Assembly: GCA_031538565.1 (NCBI GenBank)
Contig: JAVKLS010000041.1
Location: 1 to 64,000 of the forward strand
Direction: 5' to 3'
Source: JASGCK01 sp031538565
GTDB lineage: Bacteria; Pseudomonadota; Gammaproteobacteria; Burkholderiales; Burkholderiaceae_C
DNA length: 64,000 bases
The notes beneath the pieces were generated by a model. That model was given only the letters and a program-made list of their open reading frames with translations. It made no database searches and was not told where the DNA came from. Position 1 is the first letter of the stretch. Each line of letters opens with the position of its first letter. Below are positions 1 through 8,810 of this stretch, piece after piece. Position numbers and translations under genes: made by a program.

Positions 1-3
1 CTA

Positions 4-48
4 TGGACAACTCGCTATGCGCCCAAGGGGGGCGCTGCGAGTTGTCCA
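4..48. repeat. Long inverted repeat (hairpin) at the window edge
   Basis: The arms at 4-15 and 37-48 are perfectly complementary over 12 bp (TGGACAACTCGC and its reverse complement). Inside them a second stem pairs 19-24 (GCGCCC) with 30-35 (GGGCGC). No T-run follows, so it does not look like an intrinsic terminator. The right arm contains TTGTCCACA, one base from the DnaA-box consensus. It could be an operator, an extragenic palindrome or an RNA structure at the end of an upstream gene outside the window. Confidence 0.6.
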
Positions 49-344
49 CAGCCCAGCACGGGGGATAACCCTCGCGCGAGTACACTCAAACCGTTTCAAT
101 TTCGAAACATTTAACCGTCCGTGAAACTGGGGTAAGTCCATTGTTTTTAAAGTGCCCTCCGCCTAAGGCATCGGCCACGGACTAATGCTGTGTGCCGTCG
201 AACAACCCCGCTGGATCAACGAGGTTGTGCTGGCGCTGCCTTGGAATTTGCTTTGACAATATGGCGCCTCCGATGAACGCATTCGACACCTGCCAAGATC
301 AATGCACGACTGAAAAATAATTTGACTCAAAGCGAAGTAGTTTT
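49..344. other. Gene-free leader upstream of parC
   Basis: No credible coding region is visible on either strand before parC. The stretch holds one copy of a 76-bp dispersed repeat (65-140). A TTGACA hexamer lies at 253-258, but no convincing -10 element follows at normal spacing. The start of parC itself has no strong Shine-Dalgarno sequence. Confidence 0.5.
65..140. repeat. 76-bp dispersed repeat, copy 1
   Basis: It matches 22859-22934 in the same orientation over 76 bp with only two adjacent differences (TT here, CC there). The element has a 10-bp palindrome CTCGCGCGAG near its left end and a small hairpin GTTTC/GAAAC. The two differences fall in the loop of that hairpin, so the stem is conserved. 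It is not part of a visible ORF. Here it lies about 205 bp upstream of parC. Confidence 0.9.
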
Positions 345-2708
345 ATGACGATTGACCTGTTACCCCCCGAAACCTCCATCCCCGAAGCCGACAACGACCA
401 AAGCTTGGGTCGCTACGCCCAACGCGCCTATCTGAAATACGCCCTCTCTGTGGTGAAGGGTCGCGCCTTGCCCGATGTGTGTGATGGGCAAAAGCCCGTG
501 CAGCGGCGCATTTTGTATGCCATGAGCCGCATGGGGCTGGGCTTTGGCGGCAGCAATGGCGGCGCGGGTGCGCGCCCCGTGAAGTCGGCGCGGGTGGTGG
601 GCGATGTGCTGGGGCGCTTTCATCCGCACGGTGATCAAGCGGCGTATGACGCGATGGTGCGGATGGCGCAAGCTTTTTCGCAGCGCTATCCGCTGGTCGA
701 TGGTCAGGGCAACTTTGGTTCTCGTGATGGCGATAACGCTGCGGCGATGCGTTACACCGAGGCGCGACTGGCCAAAATCACCACGCTCTTGCTGGACGAA
801 ATCGACATGGGTACGGTGGAGTTCATTCCTAATTACGACGGCTCAACCGAAGAGCCGCGCCAATTGCCCGCACGCTTGCCATTTAATTTGCTCAATGGTG
901 CCAGCGGTATTGCGGTGGGGTTGGCTACGGAAATTCCTAGCCACAATCTTGGCGAGGTGGCAAGTGCTTGCACGGCACTCATTAAAAATCCAAACCTGAC
1001 GGATGAAGAATTGTTTGCCATTCTTCCTGCGCCCGACTACCCTGGCGGCGGACAAATCATTAGCTCTGCGGCGGATATTGCTGCCGCGTACAAAACGGGA
1101 CGCGGCTCGCTCAAGGTGCGTGCGCGTTGGCACATTGAAGATTTAGCGCGCGGTCAATGGCAGTTGGTGGTGGATGAGTTGCCGCCAGGCGTCAGCACCG
1201 CCAGCGTGCTGGGCGAGATTGAAGAAATTAGCAACCCCAAAGTGAAGACGGGCAAAAAGGCGCTGCTGCCTGAGCAAGTGCAACTCAAGGCAACTTTTTT
1301 GGCGGTAGTCGATGCCGTGCGCGACGAGTCCAGCAAGAACGCTGCGGTGCGCATCGTGATCGAGCCCAAAAGCGCGCGCATTTTGCAGCAAGATTTGGTG
1401 ACCGCGCTCTTGGCGCATACGTCGCTAGAGAGTTCGTCCAGTCTCAACATGACCGCCATTGGCATTGATGGCAGACCGCTGCAAAAAAACCTGCGCCAAA
1501 TGCTGACCGAGTGGGTGACCTTTCGCACCCAAACCATTGAGCGGCGCAGCCAGCATCGCCTTGGCAAAGTGCTAGAGCGCATCCATATTTTGGAGGGGCG
1601 GCAATTGGTGCTGCTCAATATCGACGAAGTCATCGCCATCATTCGGCAGGCAGACGAGCCCAAAGCCGCGTTGATGACGCGTTTTAAATTGTCCGAGCGT
1701 CAAGCCGAGGATATTTTAGAAATTCGCCTGCGCCAATTGGCAAGACTGGAGGCCATCAAGATTGAGCAAGAGCTTGATCAGTTGCGTGCAGAGCAAGGCA
1801 AGTTAGAAGAGGTTTTGAATAGTCCAGCGGCGCTCAAGCGCCTGATGGTGCGAGAGATTGAGGCAGACGCCAAGCAGTTTGCCGATGCGCGTCGCACCTT
1901 GATTCAAGAGGAGCGCCGCGTGGTGGCGGAAATCAAAATCATCGACGAGCCTGTGACGGTGATTGTGAGTGAGCGCGGCTGGGTTCGCACGCAAAAAGCG
2001 CACGGCGTGGACAAAAGCACGCTCACGTTTAAGGTGGGTGACTCGTTTGGCTCGGCGTTTGAATGCCGCTCGGTGGACAACCTCATTGTCTTTGGCTCGC
2101 CCACGGATAAGGGTGAGAGCTCTGCAGATGGGCGTGCGGTGCGCGTGTATTCGGTCGCGGTTGCGCTGCTTCCAGGTGGCCGTGGGGACGGGCAGCCCAT
2201 TGCGAGCTTGATTGATTTAGAAAACGGTACGCAAGTGCAATACTATTTTGCGGGCGCGGCGACCGAGCAATTGCTGTTGTCCAGTAGCGGCGGTTACGGC
2301 TTTTATGCTGCTCTTGGCAATATGGCGTCGCGGCAAAAAGCAGGCAAGGTGTTTGTGAGTTTGGGCGCGGGCGAGCAGCTCAATCCACCGACTCGGATTG
2401 CGGAGTCTGGGCAAGTGGTGTGCGCTTCGCGCGAAGGGCGACTGCTTAGTTTTGCGCTATCCCATTTGCGGCAAATGACGGGCGGCGGGCGCGGGCTGAT
2501 GTTGATGGACGTGGACGCTAACGACGTGTTGGTAGGGGCTGCTGTGATTCAGCAAGGCGCATCGGTTGTGCTTGTAGGCGCAGGGCGCGGGGGGGAGGAA
2601 AAAACCGAGCGCCTAGACGCCAAAATGATTGCGCTAACCCAAGCGCCGCGTGCCCGCAAGGGAAAAATTTTAGATGTGGGTTTTAAAGTGACGAAGCTGT
2701 TGGCTTGA
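345..2708 (+). CDS. parC: DNA topoisomerase IV subunit A (ParC)
   Basis: ParC is the DNA-cleaving subunit of topoisomerase IV, which unlinks daughter chromosomes. At 787 aa it has family length. The winged-helix cleavage core lies at about residues 25-480, with catalytic Tyr137 in the motif RYTEAR, and the C-terminal beta-propeller follows. In the quinolone region the order is HPHGDQAAYDA, so Gln98 and Asp102 occupy the places of E. coli Ser80 and Glu84. GyrA is the alternative, but the short divergent C-terminus without an evident GyrA box favours ParC. The stop directly abuts the stop of the convergent SDR gene. parE is not in the window. Confidence 0.95.
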   Translation: MTIDLLPPETSIPEADNDQSLGRYAQRAYLKYALSVVKGRALPDVCDGQKPVQRRILYAMSRMGLGFGGSNGGAGARPVKSARVVGDVLGRFHPHGDQAAYDAMVRMAQAFSQRYPLVDGQGNFGSRDGDNAAAMRYTEARLAKITTLLLDEIDMGTVEFIPNYDGSTEEPRQLPARLPFNLLNGASGIAVGLATEIPSHNLGEVASACTALIKNPNLTDEELFAILPAPDYPGGGQIISSAADIAAAYKTGRGSLKVRARWHIEDLARGQWQLVVDELPPGVSTASVLGEIEEISNPKVKTGKKALLPEQVQLKATFLAVVDAVRDESSKNAAVRIVIEPKSARILQQDLVTALLAHTSLESSSSLNMTAIGIDGRPLQKNLRQMLTEWVTFRTQTIERRSQHRLGKVLERIHILEGRQLVLLNIDEVIAIIRQADEPKAALMTRFKLSERQAEDILEIRLRQLARLEAIKIEQELDQLRAEQGKLEEVLNSPAALKRLMVREIEADAKQFADARRTLIQEERRVVAEIKIIDEPVTVIVSERGWVRTQKAHGVDKSTLTFKVGDSFGSAFECRSVDNLIVFGSPTDKGESSADGRAVRVYSVAVALLPGGRGDGQPIASLIDLENGTQVQYYFAGAATEQLLLSSSGGYGFYAALGNMASRQKAGKVFVSLGAGEQLNPPTRIAESGQVVCASREGRLLSFALSHLRQMTGGGRGLMLMDVDANDVLVGAAVIQQGASVVLVGAGRGGEEKTERLDAKMIALTQAPRARKGKILDVGFKVTKLLA

Positions 2709-3440
2709 TTAAATGGTCATGCCGCCATTGACGTGCAACGCTTCGCCCGAATAAAAAGACGACTCGTCGCTGGCCAAAAACACGATCGTAGGCGCAATTT
2801 CGTCTGCGCTGGCAAGTCGCCCCATTGGCTGGCGATTGATAAAGTCTTTGCGTGCTTGTACGGGGTCGGCAAATGCGCTGATGCGATCGCCTAGCGAGGG
2901 CGTGTCCACCGTGCCAGGGCACAGGCAATTGCAGCGAATGTTTTGCTTGACGTAATCAATCGCTACGCTTTTGGTCAGGCCAATAACGGCCGCCTTGGAC
3001 GCGCCGTAAATAAAGCGATTGGGCAGTCCGCGCACGCTCACAATGCTGGCCATATTGATGATGGAGCCGCCGCCGTTTTGCAGCATCACGGGCAGAGCCG
3101 CCTGAATGGCCCAAAACTGCGAGCGCACATTTAAATCGAACGCAAAGTCCCAGTCTTTGTCGGTGGCGACTTCTACGCTGCCGTGGTGCACAAAGCCTGC
3201 ACAGTTAAATAGCACGTTCAGCCTGGGCACAGACGCAATCGCCGCTTGAATGGCTCCTTTATCCATCACGTCCAGCACCTGCGTGCGGATATTGGGAATG
3301 CCTGCATAGCTTTTGAGCAGCTCGGCACTCACATCCGTTGCCAGTACTTGCGCGCCTTCGCGAGCCATTGCCAGTGCCGACGCTTTGCCAATGCCTTGCC
3401 CTGCGGCGGTGATGAGTGCGTGCTTGTTTTGAAGTCGCAT
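2709..3440 (-). CDS. SDR-family NAD(P) dehydrogenase, BDH2-like
   Basis: A 243-aa classical short-chain dehydrogenase. Visible motifs are the nucleotide-binding loop ITAAGQGIGKA near residues 10-20, FNCAG in place of NNAG, a catalytic Ser in NMASIVS and the YGASK Tyr/Lys pair. The sequence style resembles type-2 3-hydroxybutyrate dehydrogenases and bacterial 2-keto-3-deoxy-L-fuconate dehydrogenases; substrate cannot be fixed from sequence. The start was set at the ATG before RLQNKHALIT, which has a GAGAG Shine-Dalgarno, rather than 18 codons upstream. It is convergent with parC. Confidence 0.85.
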   Translation of the reverse strand: MRLQNKHALITAAGQGIGKASALAMAREGAQVLATDVSAELLKSYAGIPNIRTQVLDVMDKGAIQAAIASVPRLNVLFNCAGFVHHGSVEVATDKDWDFAFDLNVRSQFWAIQAALPVMLQNGGGSIINMASIVSVRGLPNRFIYGASKAAVIGLTKSVAIDYVKQNIRCNCLCPGTVDTPSLGDRISAFADPVQARKDFINRQPMGRLASADEIAPTIVFLASDESSFYSGEALHVNGGMTI

Positions 3441-3498
3441 GAGGTGCTCTCTTTCGTGGGTGGGTGATGAAGTGAAGTGTATGGCTACGGGCAAACGT

Positions 3499-3930
3499 TT
3501 AGTTGGGCGCTGGCTGAATGTCCGTCACAAAGTACTCCGTATCGCCAAAGCAGCTAGGAAGTCCAACGTGCTGCTCGTATTTCATCACCATCTTTTTGCC
3601 AAGACTGGCATTGATTTTTTGCGCAACGTCGTCGTCGCGCACGGTAAAGAAAAACTTTTCCATTGGTGTGGTGAGCACGTTGACAAAGCGCATTTGTTCG
3701 CCCTCCCACGTTTTGCACAGCCAGCCTTTGTTGGACAGTTTTTGGACATAGCCCACCGTTTCGCCGCGCGAGTAAGCAAAAAAGTAGCTCATCAAGCAGT
3801 AGCCCGTAAAACCGAGCAGCAATAGCAGCACAAGCGTGAGCAAGATGCGGCGCACCCCTCGTTTGAGGGACTGCGCCAGTGGATGCAGTGCGTGGGTGTT
3901 GGGGCTGGAGGGAGGCGGTGGAAGCGGCAT
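3499..3930 (-). CDS. Hypothetical single-pass membrane protein
   Basis: A 143-aa protein of unknown function. The Pro/Ser-rich N-terminus (MPLPPPPSSP) is followed by Arg residues and a strong transmembrane helix at about 29-50 (LLTLVLLLLLGFTG). A soluble domain of about 90 residues containing two Cys follows. The topology suggests a short cytoplasmic tail and an extracytoplasmic C-terminal domain. It is divergent from the HcxB-like gene and lies just upstream of the SDR gene on the same strand. I assign no function. Confidence 0.7.
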   Translation of the reverse strand: MPLPPPPSSPNTHALHPLAQSLKRGVRRILLTLVLLLLLGFTGYCLMSYFFAYSRGETVGYVQKLSNKGWLCKTWEGEQMRFVNVLTTPMEKFFFTVRDDDVAQKINASLGKKMVMKYEQHVGLPSCFGDTEYFVTDIQPAPN

Positions 3931-4031
3931 TGGGTTTGTGTGCTAGATTGAGTGGGCGCGCTGTATTTTACGAAACCGATCGACGCGAAAAATAGACAAA
4001 AAACAATAGACCAACCACAAGGAGTAACCAG

Positions 4032-5132
4032 ATGGATAAACGGATTCATGCCCAGGCGCTTGCTGATTGGATGGCGCGCATCATTCAAGGCGCGGGCTCT
4101 AGCGCCGCCGAGGCGCGGCAGGTGGCGGAAAACTTGGTGTTGGCAAATCTGAGTGGTCATGATTCGCACGGCGTAGGCATGGTGCCCCGTTATGTGGACG
4201 CGGTGATTGAAAAAGGCTTGTCTCCCAACACCAGCGTCAAAGTCAATATGGATTCGGGCACGCTCCTCGGGCTTGATGGCCAGCAAGGTTACGGGCAAAT
4301 CGTAGGCGTAGAGGCTATGCGCATGGGCATTTCGCGCGCCAAACGGCACGGCTCGTGCATCGTGGCGCTGGCGCGGGCGCACCACCTTGGGCGTATTGGG
4401 CATTTTGCGGAGATGGCGGTTGCCGAAGGTTTGGTCAGTATTCATTTTGTGAATGTGCTCGCTCGCCCTGTGGTGGCGGCTTGGGGCGGGGGCGACGGGC
4501 GCTACGGAACCAACCCGTGCTGCATCGGCGTGCCCGTGGGTGTGCAGCAGGCACGCGAGCCGTTTGTGCTGGATTTTGCGACTAGCCGCGTGGCACAAGG
4601 CAAGATGCGTGTGGCATACAACAAGGGCGAGCAAGTGCCAGATGGCTACCTGATTGACGAGTGCGGCAGCCCCACACGCAATCCAGGGGTGGTCGTGGTG
4701 TCGCAAAACCCAGACCCAAATGGCGAAGTCAAGCTTGGCGCACTGATGCCGTTTGGCGAGCACAAGGGGTTTGGACTAGCCATTGCTTGCGAGCTGCTGG
4801 GCGGTGCGCTGTGCGGCGGGGGCACGTGGCATCGGCCGCCCGATAACGCCCGTGCGGTGTACAACTCCATGCTCACAATTTTGGTGTCGCCCGAGGCGCT
4901 TGGCACACAAAACATTTTTGCCCAAGAGACCGAGGCGTTTTTGGACTGGCTGAAACTAAGTCCCGCCGCCGCTGGGTCGGCGGGCGTACAAACTGCGGGC
5001 GAGCCCGAACGCGCTTATCGTGTGCGTCGTCGCGCAGAGGGTCTTGTGATTGATCGCACAACGTGGGACGAGTTAGTCGCTGCGGCTAATAAGGTGCAGG
5101 TCTCGGCCGCGGATGGCGATGAAATAGCTTAG
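4032..5132 (+). CDS. Malate/lactate/ureidoglycolate-type dehydrogenase (HcxB/YbiC-like)
   Basis: A 366-aa member of the Ldh_2 NAD(P)-dependent 2-hydroxyacid dehydrogenase family, which is unrelated to Rossmann-type LDH. Family motifs are SGHDSHGVGMVPRYV near residues 47-61, HHLGRIGHFAE, the GTNP stretch, and FGEHKGFGLA. The overall pattern is closest to E. coli YbiC/HcxB, which reduces or oxidises small 2-hydroxycarboxylates. AAGGAG lies about 6 nt before the ATG. The Nudix/MBL gene follows after 14 nt, so they are probably co-transcribed. The exact substrate is unknown. Confidence 0.88.
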   Translation: MDKRIHAQALADWMARIIQGAGSSAAEARQVAENLVLANLSGHDSHGVGMVPRYVDAVIEKGLSPNTSVKVNMDSGTLLGLDGQQGYGQIVGVEAMRMGISRAKRHGSCIVALARAHHLGRIGHFAEMAVAEGLVSIHFVNVLARPVVAAWGGGDGRYGTNPCCIGVPVGVQQAREPFVLDFATSRVAQGKMRVAYNKGEQVPDGYLIDECGSPTRNPGVVVVSQNPDPNGEVKLGALMPFGEHKGFGLAIACELLGGALCGGGTWHRPPDNARAVYNSMLTILVSPEALGTQNIFAQETEAFLDWLKLSPAAAGSAGVQTAGEPERAYRVRRRAEGLVIDRTTWDELVAAANKVQVSAADGDEIA

Positions 5133-5146
5133 GCACAATACGCAGC

Positions 5147-6682
5147 ATGATTCGCCCACACCTGCAACTGCACGACTACGTGCCACCCGCTACGCCGCGT
5201 CCAGCAGCAACTGTTTTATTGCTGCGCGATGTCGCAGGCGAGTTGGAGGTGCTGATGACGCAGCGCTCGCCCACGGCCAGCTTTGCGCCCAGTATGTATG
5301 TTTTTCCTGGCGGTGTGCTGGATGCGGATGAAACCTACGAGCAAGCCGCCGTGCGTGAGTGCGCAGAAGAGCTAAGCATCCACCCCGACATTGCAAAACT
5401 GCGCCTGCAAGCCATTTGGGTAACGGATCGCGATATGCCCAAGCGCTTTTGGGTTAAGTTTTTTGTTGCGCCCATGCCCGAAGGTCAAACACCCGTGGCG
5501 GATGAGCAAGAGCAGTTTTTCCCCACGTGGGTCAAGCCACAAGAAGCACTGGCAAAACACCGCGCCAAAGGGTTTCCCATGATTTTTCCTACCATTCGCA
5601 CGCTAGAGTGGTTGGCAAAATTTGGCAGCACGGTCTCGGTCATGGCGCATTGCGACGCGAACGTGCCCGCGTGGGAGTGTTGCCCGCGCTCGGCACTTAT
5701 GGGCGGCAAGCCAAATTTTTTTATGGAAGGCGACTCGCCCTACGGCGAGTTGGCCTTGGTCTGCCCCGATGGCATCAAACGCCACGCGCTGGACTGGCGA
5801 CACGATGCGCCCGTGCCGCTGCTGAAGCATTTGAGTCGCCTTACTTGTGCCAACCCCAGCCAAATGACGGGGCCAGGCACGAATAGCTACATCATCGGAA
5901 CCAAGCACACGGGCTTTATCGTGGTCGATCCAGGACCTTATGGCTCGTATGACCTTGCTGCACCAGGTGCCGACAAAGCCCATGTGCAGCGATTGGCGGA
6001 TAGCTGCAAAAACTGGGAGGGCGCCGTGGATGTTCGCGCCATTATTTGCACGCATTCGCACCCCGACCACTCTCCCGCAGCGTTGCCGCTGCAAGCCTTG
6101 TGCAACAAACTATCCAACACCAAGCCCCCCATTTACGGAATGCAAAGCTTGCCAACGGCAAGAGCGCACTCAGACTTTACGCCCGACGTCCAGACCAGGG
6201 ACGGTGACGCGCTGACGCTGCAAGCGAACGACCTTGTTATTACGCTGCGCGCCATACACACACCCGGCCACGCGACCAACCATGTGTGCTGGGCGCTAGA
6301 GGAAGATGGCTTGCTGATTTCGGGTGACCACATTTTGAACGGCTCGACCACCGTAATTGATCCGCCTGATGGCAACATGAACGACTACCTGCTGTCACTA
6401 GACAAGCTCGCCGCTGCTTGCCAGCAGTACGACATCGAGTACATCTTGCCTGCGCATGGTTACGTATTGGGCTTTGCCAAAGAGGCTGTTGCAAAATTAA
6501 AAGCGCATCGCCTTGCACGCGAGGTCAAAGTTCAAAAAGCGATAGAAACGCTTGTCAGCAAAGGCTTGCCAACCTCCGACATGAATGCGCTGGTAGCGTT
6601 GGCATACGACGACGTAAGTCCAAGTCTGTGGCCAATCGCCCTGCGCTCCTTAGCCGCGCACATGGATCGGCTCGGCTCATAA
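5147..6682 (+). CDS. Nudix hydrolase / metallo-beta-lactamase fusion protein
   Basis: A 511-aa two-domain protein. Residues about 15-220 form a Nudix domain: the box runs from GGVLDADE to RECAEELS and keeps the REXXEE metal-binding core, but has Ser where the last Gly is expected. Residues about 235-450 form a metallo-beta-lactamase-fold hydrolase with THSHPDHS as the metal-binding motif, further His/Asp ligands around TPGHATNH and SGDH, and a C-terminal winged segment as in LACTB2-type enzymes. A fused Nudix-MBL suggests hydrolysis of a nucleotide- or CoA-linked substrate followed by ester or phosphodiester cleavage; this is inference. No break between domains is seen. Confidence 0.88.
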   Translation: MIRPHLQLHDYVPPATPRPAATVLLLRDVAGELEVLMTQRSPTASFAPSMYVFPGGVLDADETYEQAAVRECAEELSIHPDIAKLRLQAIWVTDRDMPKRFWVKFFVAPMPEGQTPVADEQEQFFPTWVKPQEALAKHRAKGFPMIFPTIRTLEWLAKFGSTVSVMAHCDANVPAWECCPRSALMGGKPNFFMEGDSPYGELALVCPDGIKRHALDWRHDAPVPLLKHLSRLTCANPSQMTGPGTNSYIIGTKHTGFIVVDPGPYGSYDLAAPGADKAHVQRLADSCKNWEGAVDVRAIICTHSHPDHSPAALPLQALCNKLSNTKPPIYGMQSLPTARAHSDFTPDVQTRDGDALTLQANDLVITLRAIHTPGHATNHVCWALEEDGLLISGDHILNGSTTVIDPPDGNMNDYLLSLDKLAAACQQYDIEYILPAHGYVLGFAKEAVAKLKAHRLAREVKVQKAIETLVSKGLPTSDMNALVALAYDDVSPSLWPIALRSLAAHMDRLGS

Positions 6683-6707
6683 ACACCCCCCAAACTCTTA
6701 TGAAGTA

Positions 6708-6784
6708 TGGTGGGCCGTGTAGGACTTGAACCTACGACCAAAGGATTATGAGTCCTCTGCTCTAACCAACTGAGCTAACGGCCC
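6708..6784 (-). tRNA. tRNA with CAT anticodon, probably tRNA-Ile2 (k2CAU)
   Basis: A full cloverleaf of 77 nt reads on the minus strand. The acceptor stem GGGCCGT pairs with ACGGCCC, the D arm is TTAGCTCAGTTGG, the anticodon stem-loop is GGACTCATAATCC, the T arm contains GGTTCAAGTCC, and ACCA is encoded. Anticodon CAT allows elongator Met, initiator Met or lysidine-modified Ile. It lacks initiator features. The body (AGAGCAG, CTCATAAT, TTGGTCG, GGTTCAAGTCC) is closer to E. coli ileX than to metT, so tRNA-Ile(CAU) is preferred. Confidence 0.95.
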
Positions 6785-6846
6785 GTGCAAAAATGGGGGT
6801 TCCTGATTCTAGCTGGCACATCGCAGCAACCCGTTACAGTTGGTGC

Positions 6847-7761
6847 ATGACGCATTCCAGTACCACCTCCCCCAAGCCTTGGCTTTTTCTGTTTTTAATG
6901 ATTGCGGCTATTTGGGGCAGCTCGTTTTTATTTATGCGCACGGCCGTGCTGGAGTTTGGCGTTTTTCCTGCTACGTGCTTGCGGATGGCGATTGGGGCGC
7001 TAGTGATGCTGCCACTCTTGGCGTGGCGAGGGCTCTTGGGTCAGATGGCGATACATTGGCGCCCGATTTTGACTATCAGTCTTTTTAATGCGGCGATTCC
7101 TTTTGCCTGTTTTGCTTTTGCTGTACTGCACATCACCACGGGTTTGGCCGCGATTTTGAATGCAACCGTGCCGATGTTTGCCGCACTGGTCGCTTGGATT
7201 TGGCTGGGGCAGCGCCTTACCCGCTGGCGAACCTTTGGCATTGCGATTGGTTTTTTAGGCATTGCGCTGCTGGCAGGCGAGCAAGCGGCCATAAAGGGCG
7301 ATGCGCTGTGGTTGTCTATTTTGGCGATGCTTGCTTGTTTGTTGGCTTCGCTGTGCTACGGAGTGTCGGGAAACTTGGTCAAGGAGAGGCTTTCGCATTT
7401 GCATCCTTGGGTAATTGCGGGCGGAACGATGCTGGGCGCGGCTTTGTGGTTGCTTGTGCCGTGTGTGCTGGCCTGGCCAAGCCGTATGCCAAGTCATCAC
7501 GCGTGGGGCGCAGTTACCGCCGCAGGTGTGCTGTGTAGCGCGGTTGCCTACATGCTGTTTTTTGAGTTGTTGCGCCGCGCTGATGCCACTAAAACTTTAA
7601 GCGTGACGTATCTGATTCCCGTGTTTGCTATTTTGTATGGGGTGGTGCTTTTGGATGAGCACATCACGCCTTGGATGCTGCTGTGCGCGCTAATTACGGC
7701 GCTGGGCACAGCATTGGCAACAGGTTTGATTACAAAGAAGCCAACGGCCAGCGGGGTTTAA
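6847..7761 (+). CDS. EamA/DMT-family transporter
   Basis: A 304-aa inner-membrane protein with about ten hydrophobic helices arranged as two repeated EamA halves. The start of the first repeat is IAAIWGSSFLFMRTA. The second half ends in YLIPVFAILYGVVLLDE, the typical signature before the last two helices. Members export metabolites or amino acids; the substrate is unknown. I chose the ATG before THSSTTSP because the 18 codons before it are non-hydrophobic and overlap the tRNA side. It is convergent with tsaD, overlapping at the 3' ends. Confidence 0.88.
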   Translation: MTHSSTTSPKPWLFLFLMIAAIWGSSFLFMRTAVLEFGVFPATCLRMAIGALVMLPLLAWRGLLGQMAIHWRPILTISLFNAAIPFACFAFAVLHITTGLAAILNATVPMFAALVAWIWLGQRLTRWRTFGIAIGFLGIALLAGEQAAIKGDALWLSILAMLACLLASLCYGVSGNLVKERLSHLHPWVIAGGTMLGAALWLLVPCVLAWPSRMPSHHAWGAVTAAGVLCSAVAYMLFFELLRRADATKTLSVTYLIPVFAILYGVVLLDEHITPWMLLCALITALGTALATGLITKKPTASGV

Positions 7762-8788
7762 CGGCGAACGAATAGTCTTTGCTGGGTGCGGCGATGCCTG
7801 CTTGAGTTCTGAGCGCGGCTGCCAGCGCAATCATGGCGCCGTTGTCTGTGCAAAGACGCAGATCGGGGTAATGCCTGCGGATGCCCAGGCGGGCGCATTC
7901 GGCGTTTAGTGTTGCTCGCAAATGTTGATTTGCGCCCACGCCACCTGCCACGACCAAGCGATCAAACCCTGTACTGGTAAGCGCTGCGAGTGATTTTTTG
8001 ACCAGGCACTCCACAATCGCGGCTTGCGTGCTGGCGGCAAGATTGACCATTTGCGCTTGCGTCAGCGCTGCGCTTTGGTTGGTTGCCGCATTGGCCTCCT
8101 TGATTTTTTTAACCTGCGTGAGCACGGCAGTTTTAAGTCCTGCAAATGAAAAATCTAAATTGCCGCTGTGCAGCAGTGGACGCGGAAGTTTGTAAGCGGT
8201 GGGGTCGCCTTGCTCGGCCAGCTTGGCTAGAGCCGCACCGCCTGGATAGTCCAGCCCGAGCAGTTTGGCGGACTTGTCAAAGGCTTCGCCTGCAGCGTCG
8301 TCAATCGACTCACCCAGCAACTGATAGCAACCGACGGCATCCACGCGCATGAGCTGCGTGTGCCCGCCTGAAACCAAGAGCGCGACAAAAGGAAGCTTTG
8401 GCGGATCGTCGCTTAAAAATGGACTGAGCAAGTGCCCTTCTAAGTGGTGTACGCCCAGCACGGGCGCGCCCAGCGCCGCCGCCAGCGCACAAGCCACGCC
8501 AGCGCCCACCAGCAGCGCGCCTGCCAAGCCAGGACCTTGTGTGAATGCAATGACATCGATGTCCGTCAGTTTTTTGGATGCGACAGCCAGCGCCGCCTCG
8601 GTCAGCGGCAAGACACGACGAATGTGGTCACGGCTGGCAAGCTCGGGTACAACACCACCAAACGGCTGATGCATTTTGATTTGACTATGCAGCTCATCCG
8701 CCAAAAGTAGAGGCGGGGCGCTGCCGCACACCTCGACAAGCGCCACTCCAGTTTCATCGCAAGAAGATTCAATACCAAGAATAAGCAT
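7730..8788 (-). CDS. tsaD: tRNA N6-adenosine threonylcarbamoyltransferase TsaD
   Basis: TsaD transfers the threonylcarbamoyl group to A37 of ANN-decoding tRNAs, working with TsaB and TsaE. The 352-aa protein begins LGIESSCDETGVA and has the metal-binding motif HHLEGH (about residues 109-114), LVSGGHTQL, and a C-terminal nucleotide-binding GGVGAN and CTDNGAMIA. The open frame runs upstream to 9322, but the family starts exactly at the ATG at 8788, and the extension overlaps the divergent SUMT gene. The 3' end overlaps the DMT transporter by 32 nt. Confidence 0.97.
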   Translation of the reverse strand: MLILGIESSCDETGVALVEVCGSAPPLLLADELHSQIKMHQPFGGVVPELASRDHIRRVLPLTEAALAVASKKLTDIDVIAFTQGPGLAGALLVGAGVACALAAALGAPVLGVHHLEGHLLSPFLSDDPPKLPFVALLVSGGHTQLMRVDAVGCYQLLGESIDDAAGEAFDKSAKLLGLDYPGGAALAKLAEQGDPTAYKLPRPLLHSGNLDFSFAGLKTAVLTQVKKIKEANAATNQSAALTQAQMVNLAASTQAAIVECLVKKSLAALTSTGFDRLVVAGGVGANQHLRATLNAECARLGIRRHYPDLRLCTDNGAMIALAAALRTQAGIAAPSKDYSFAVKPRWPLASL

Positions 8789-8810
8789 GATGTGATTGTA
8801 GGAACGGCGG

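Noticed and set aside
4..48. Window-edge hairpin as an intrinsic terminator
   Set aside because: The stem is strong but there is no T-run on either side.
3792..4763. 323-aa open frame antisense to the HcxB-like gene
   Set aside because: His/Arg-rich composition without any domain, opposite a gene with clear family motifs; it is a frame shadow.
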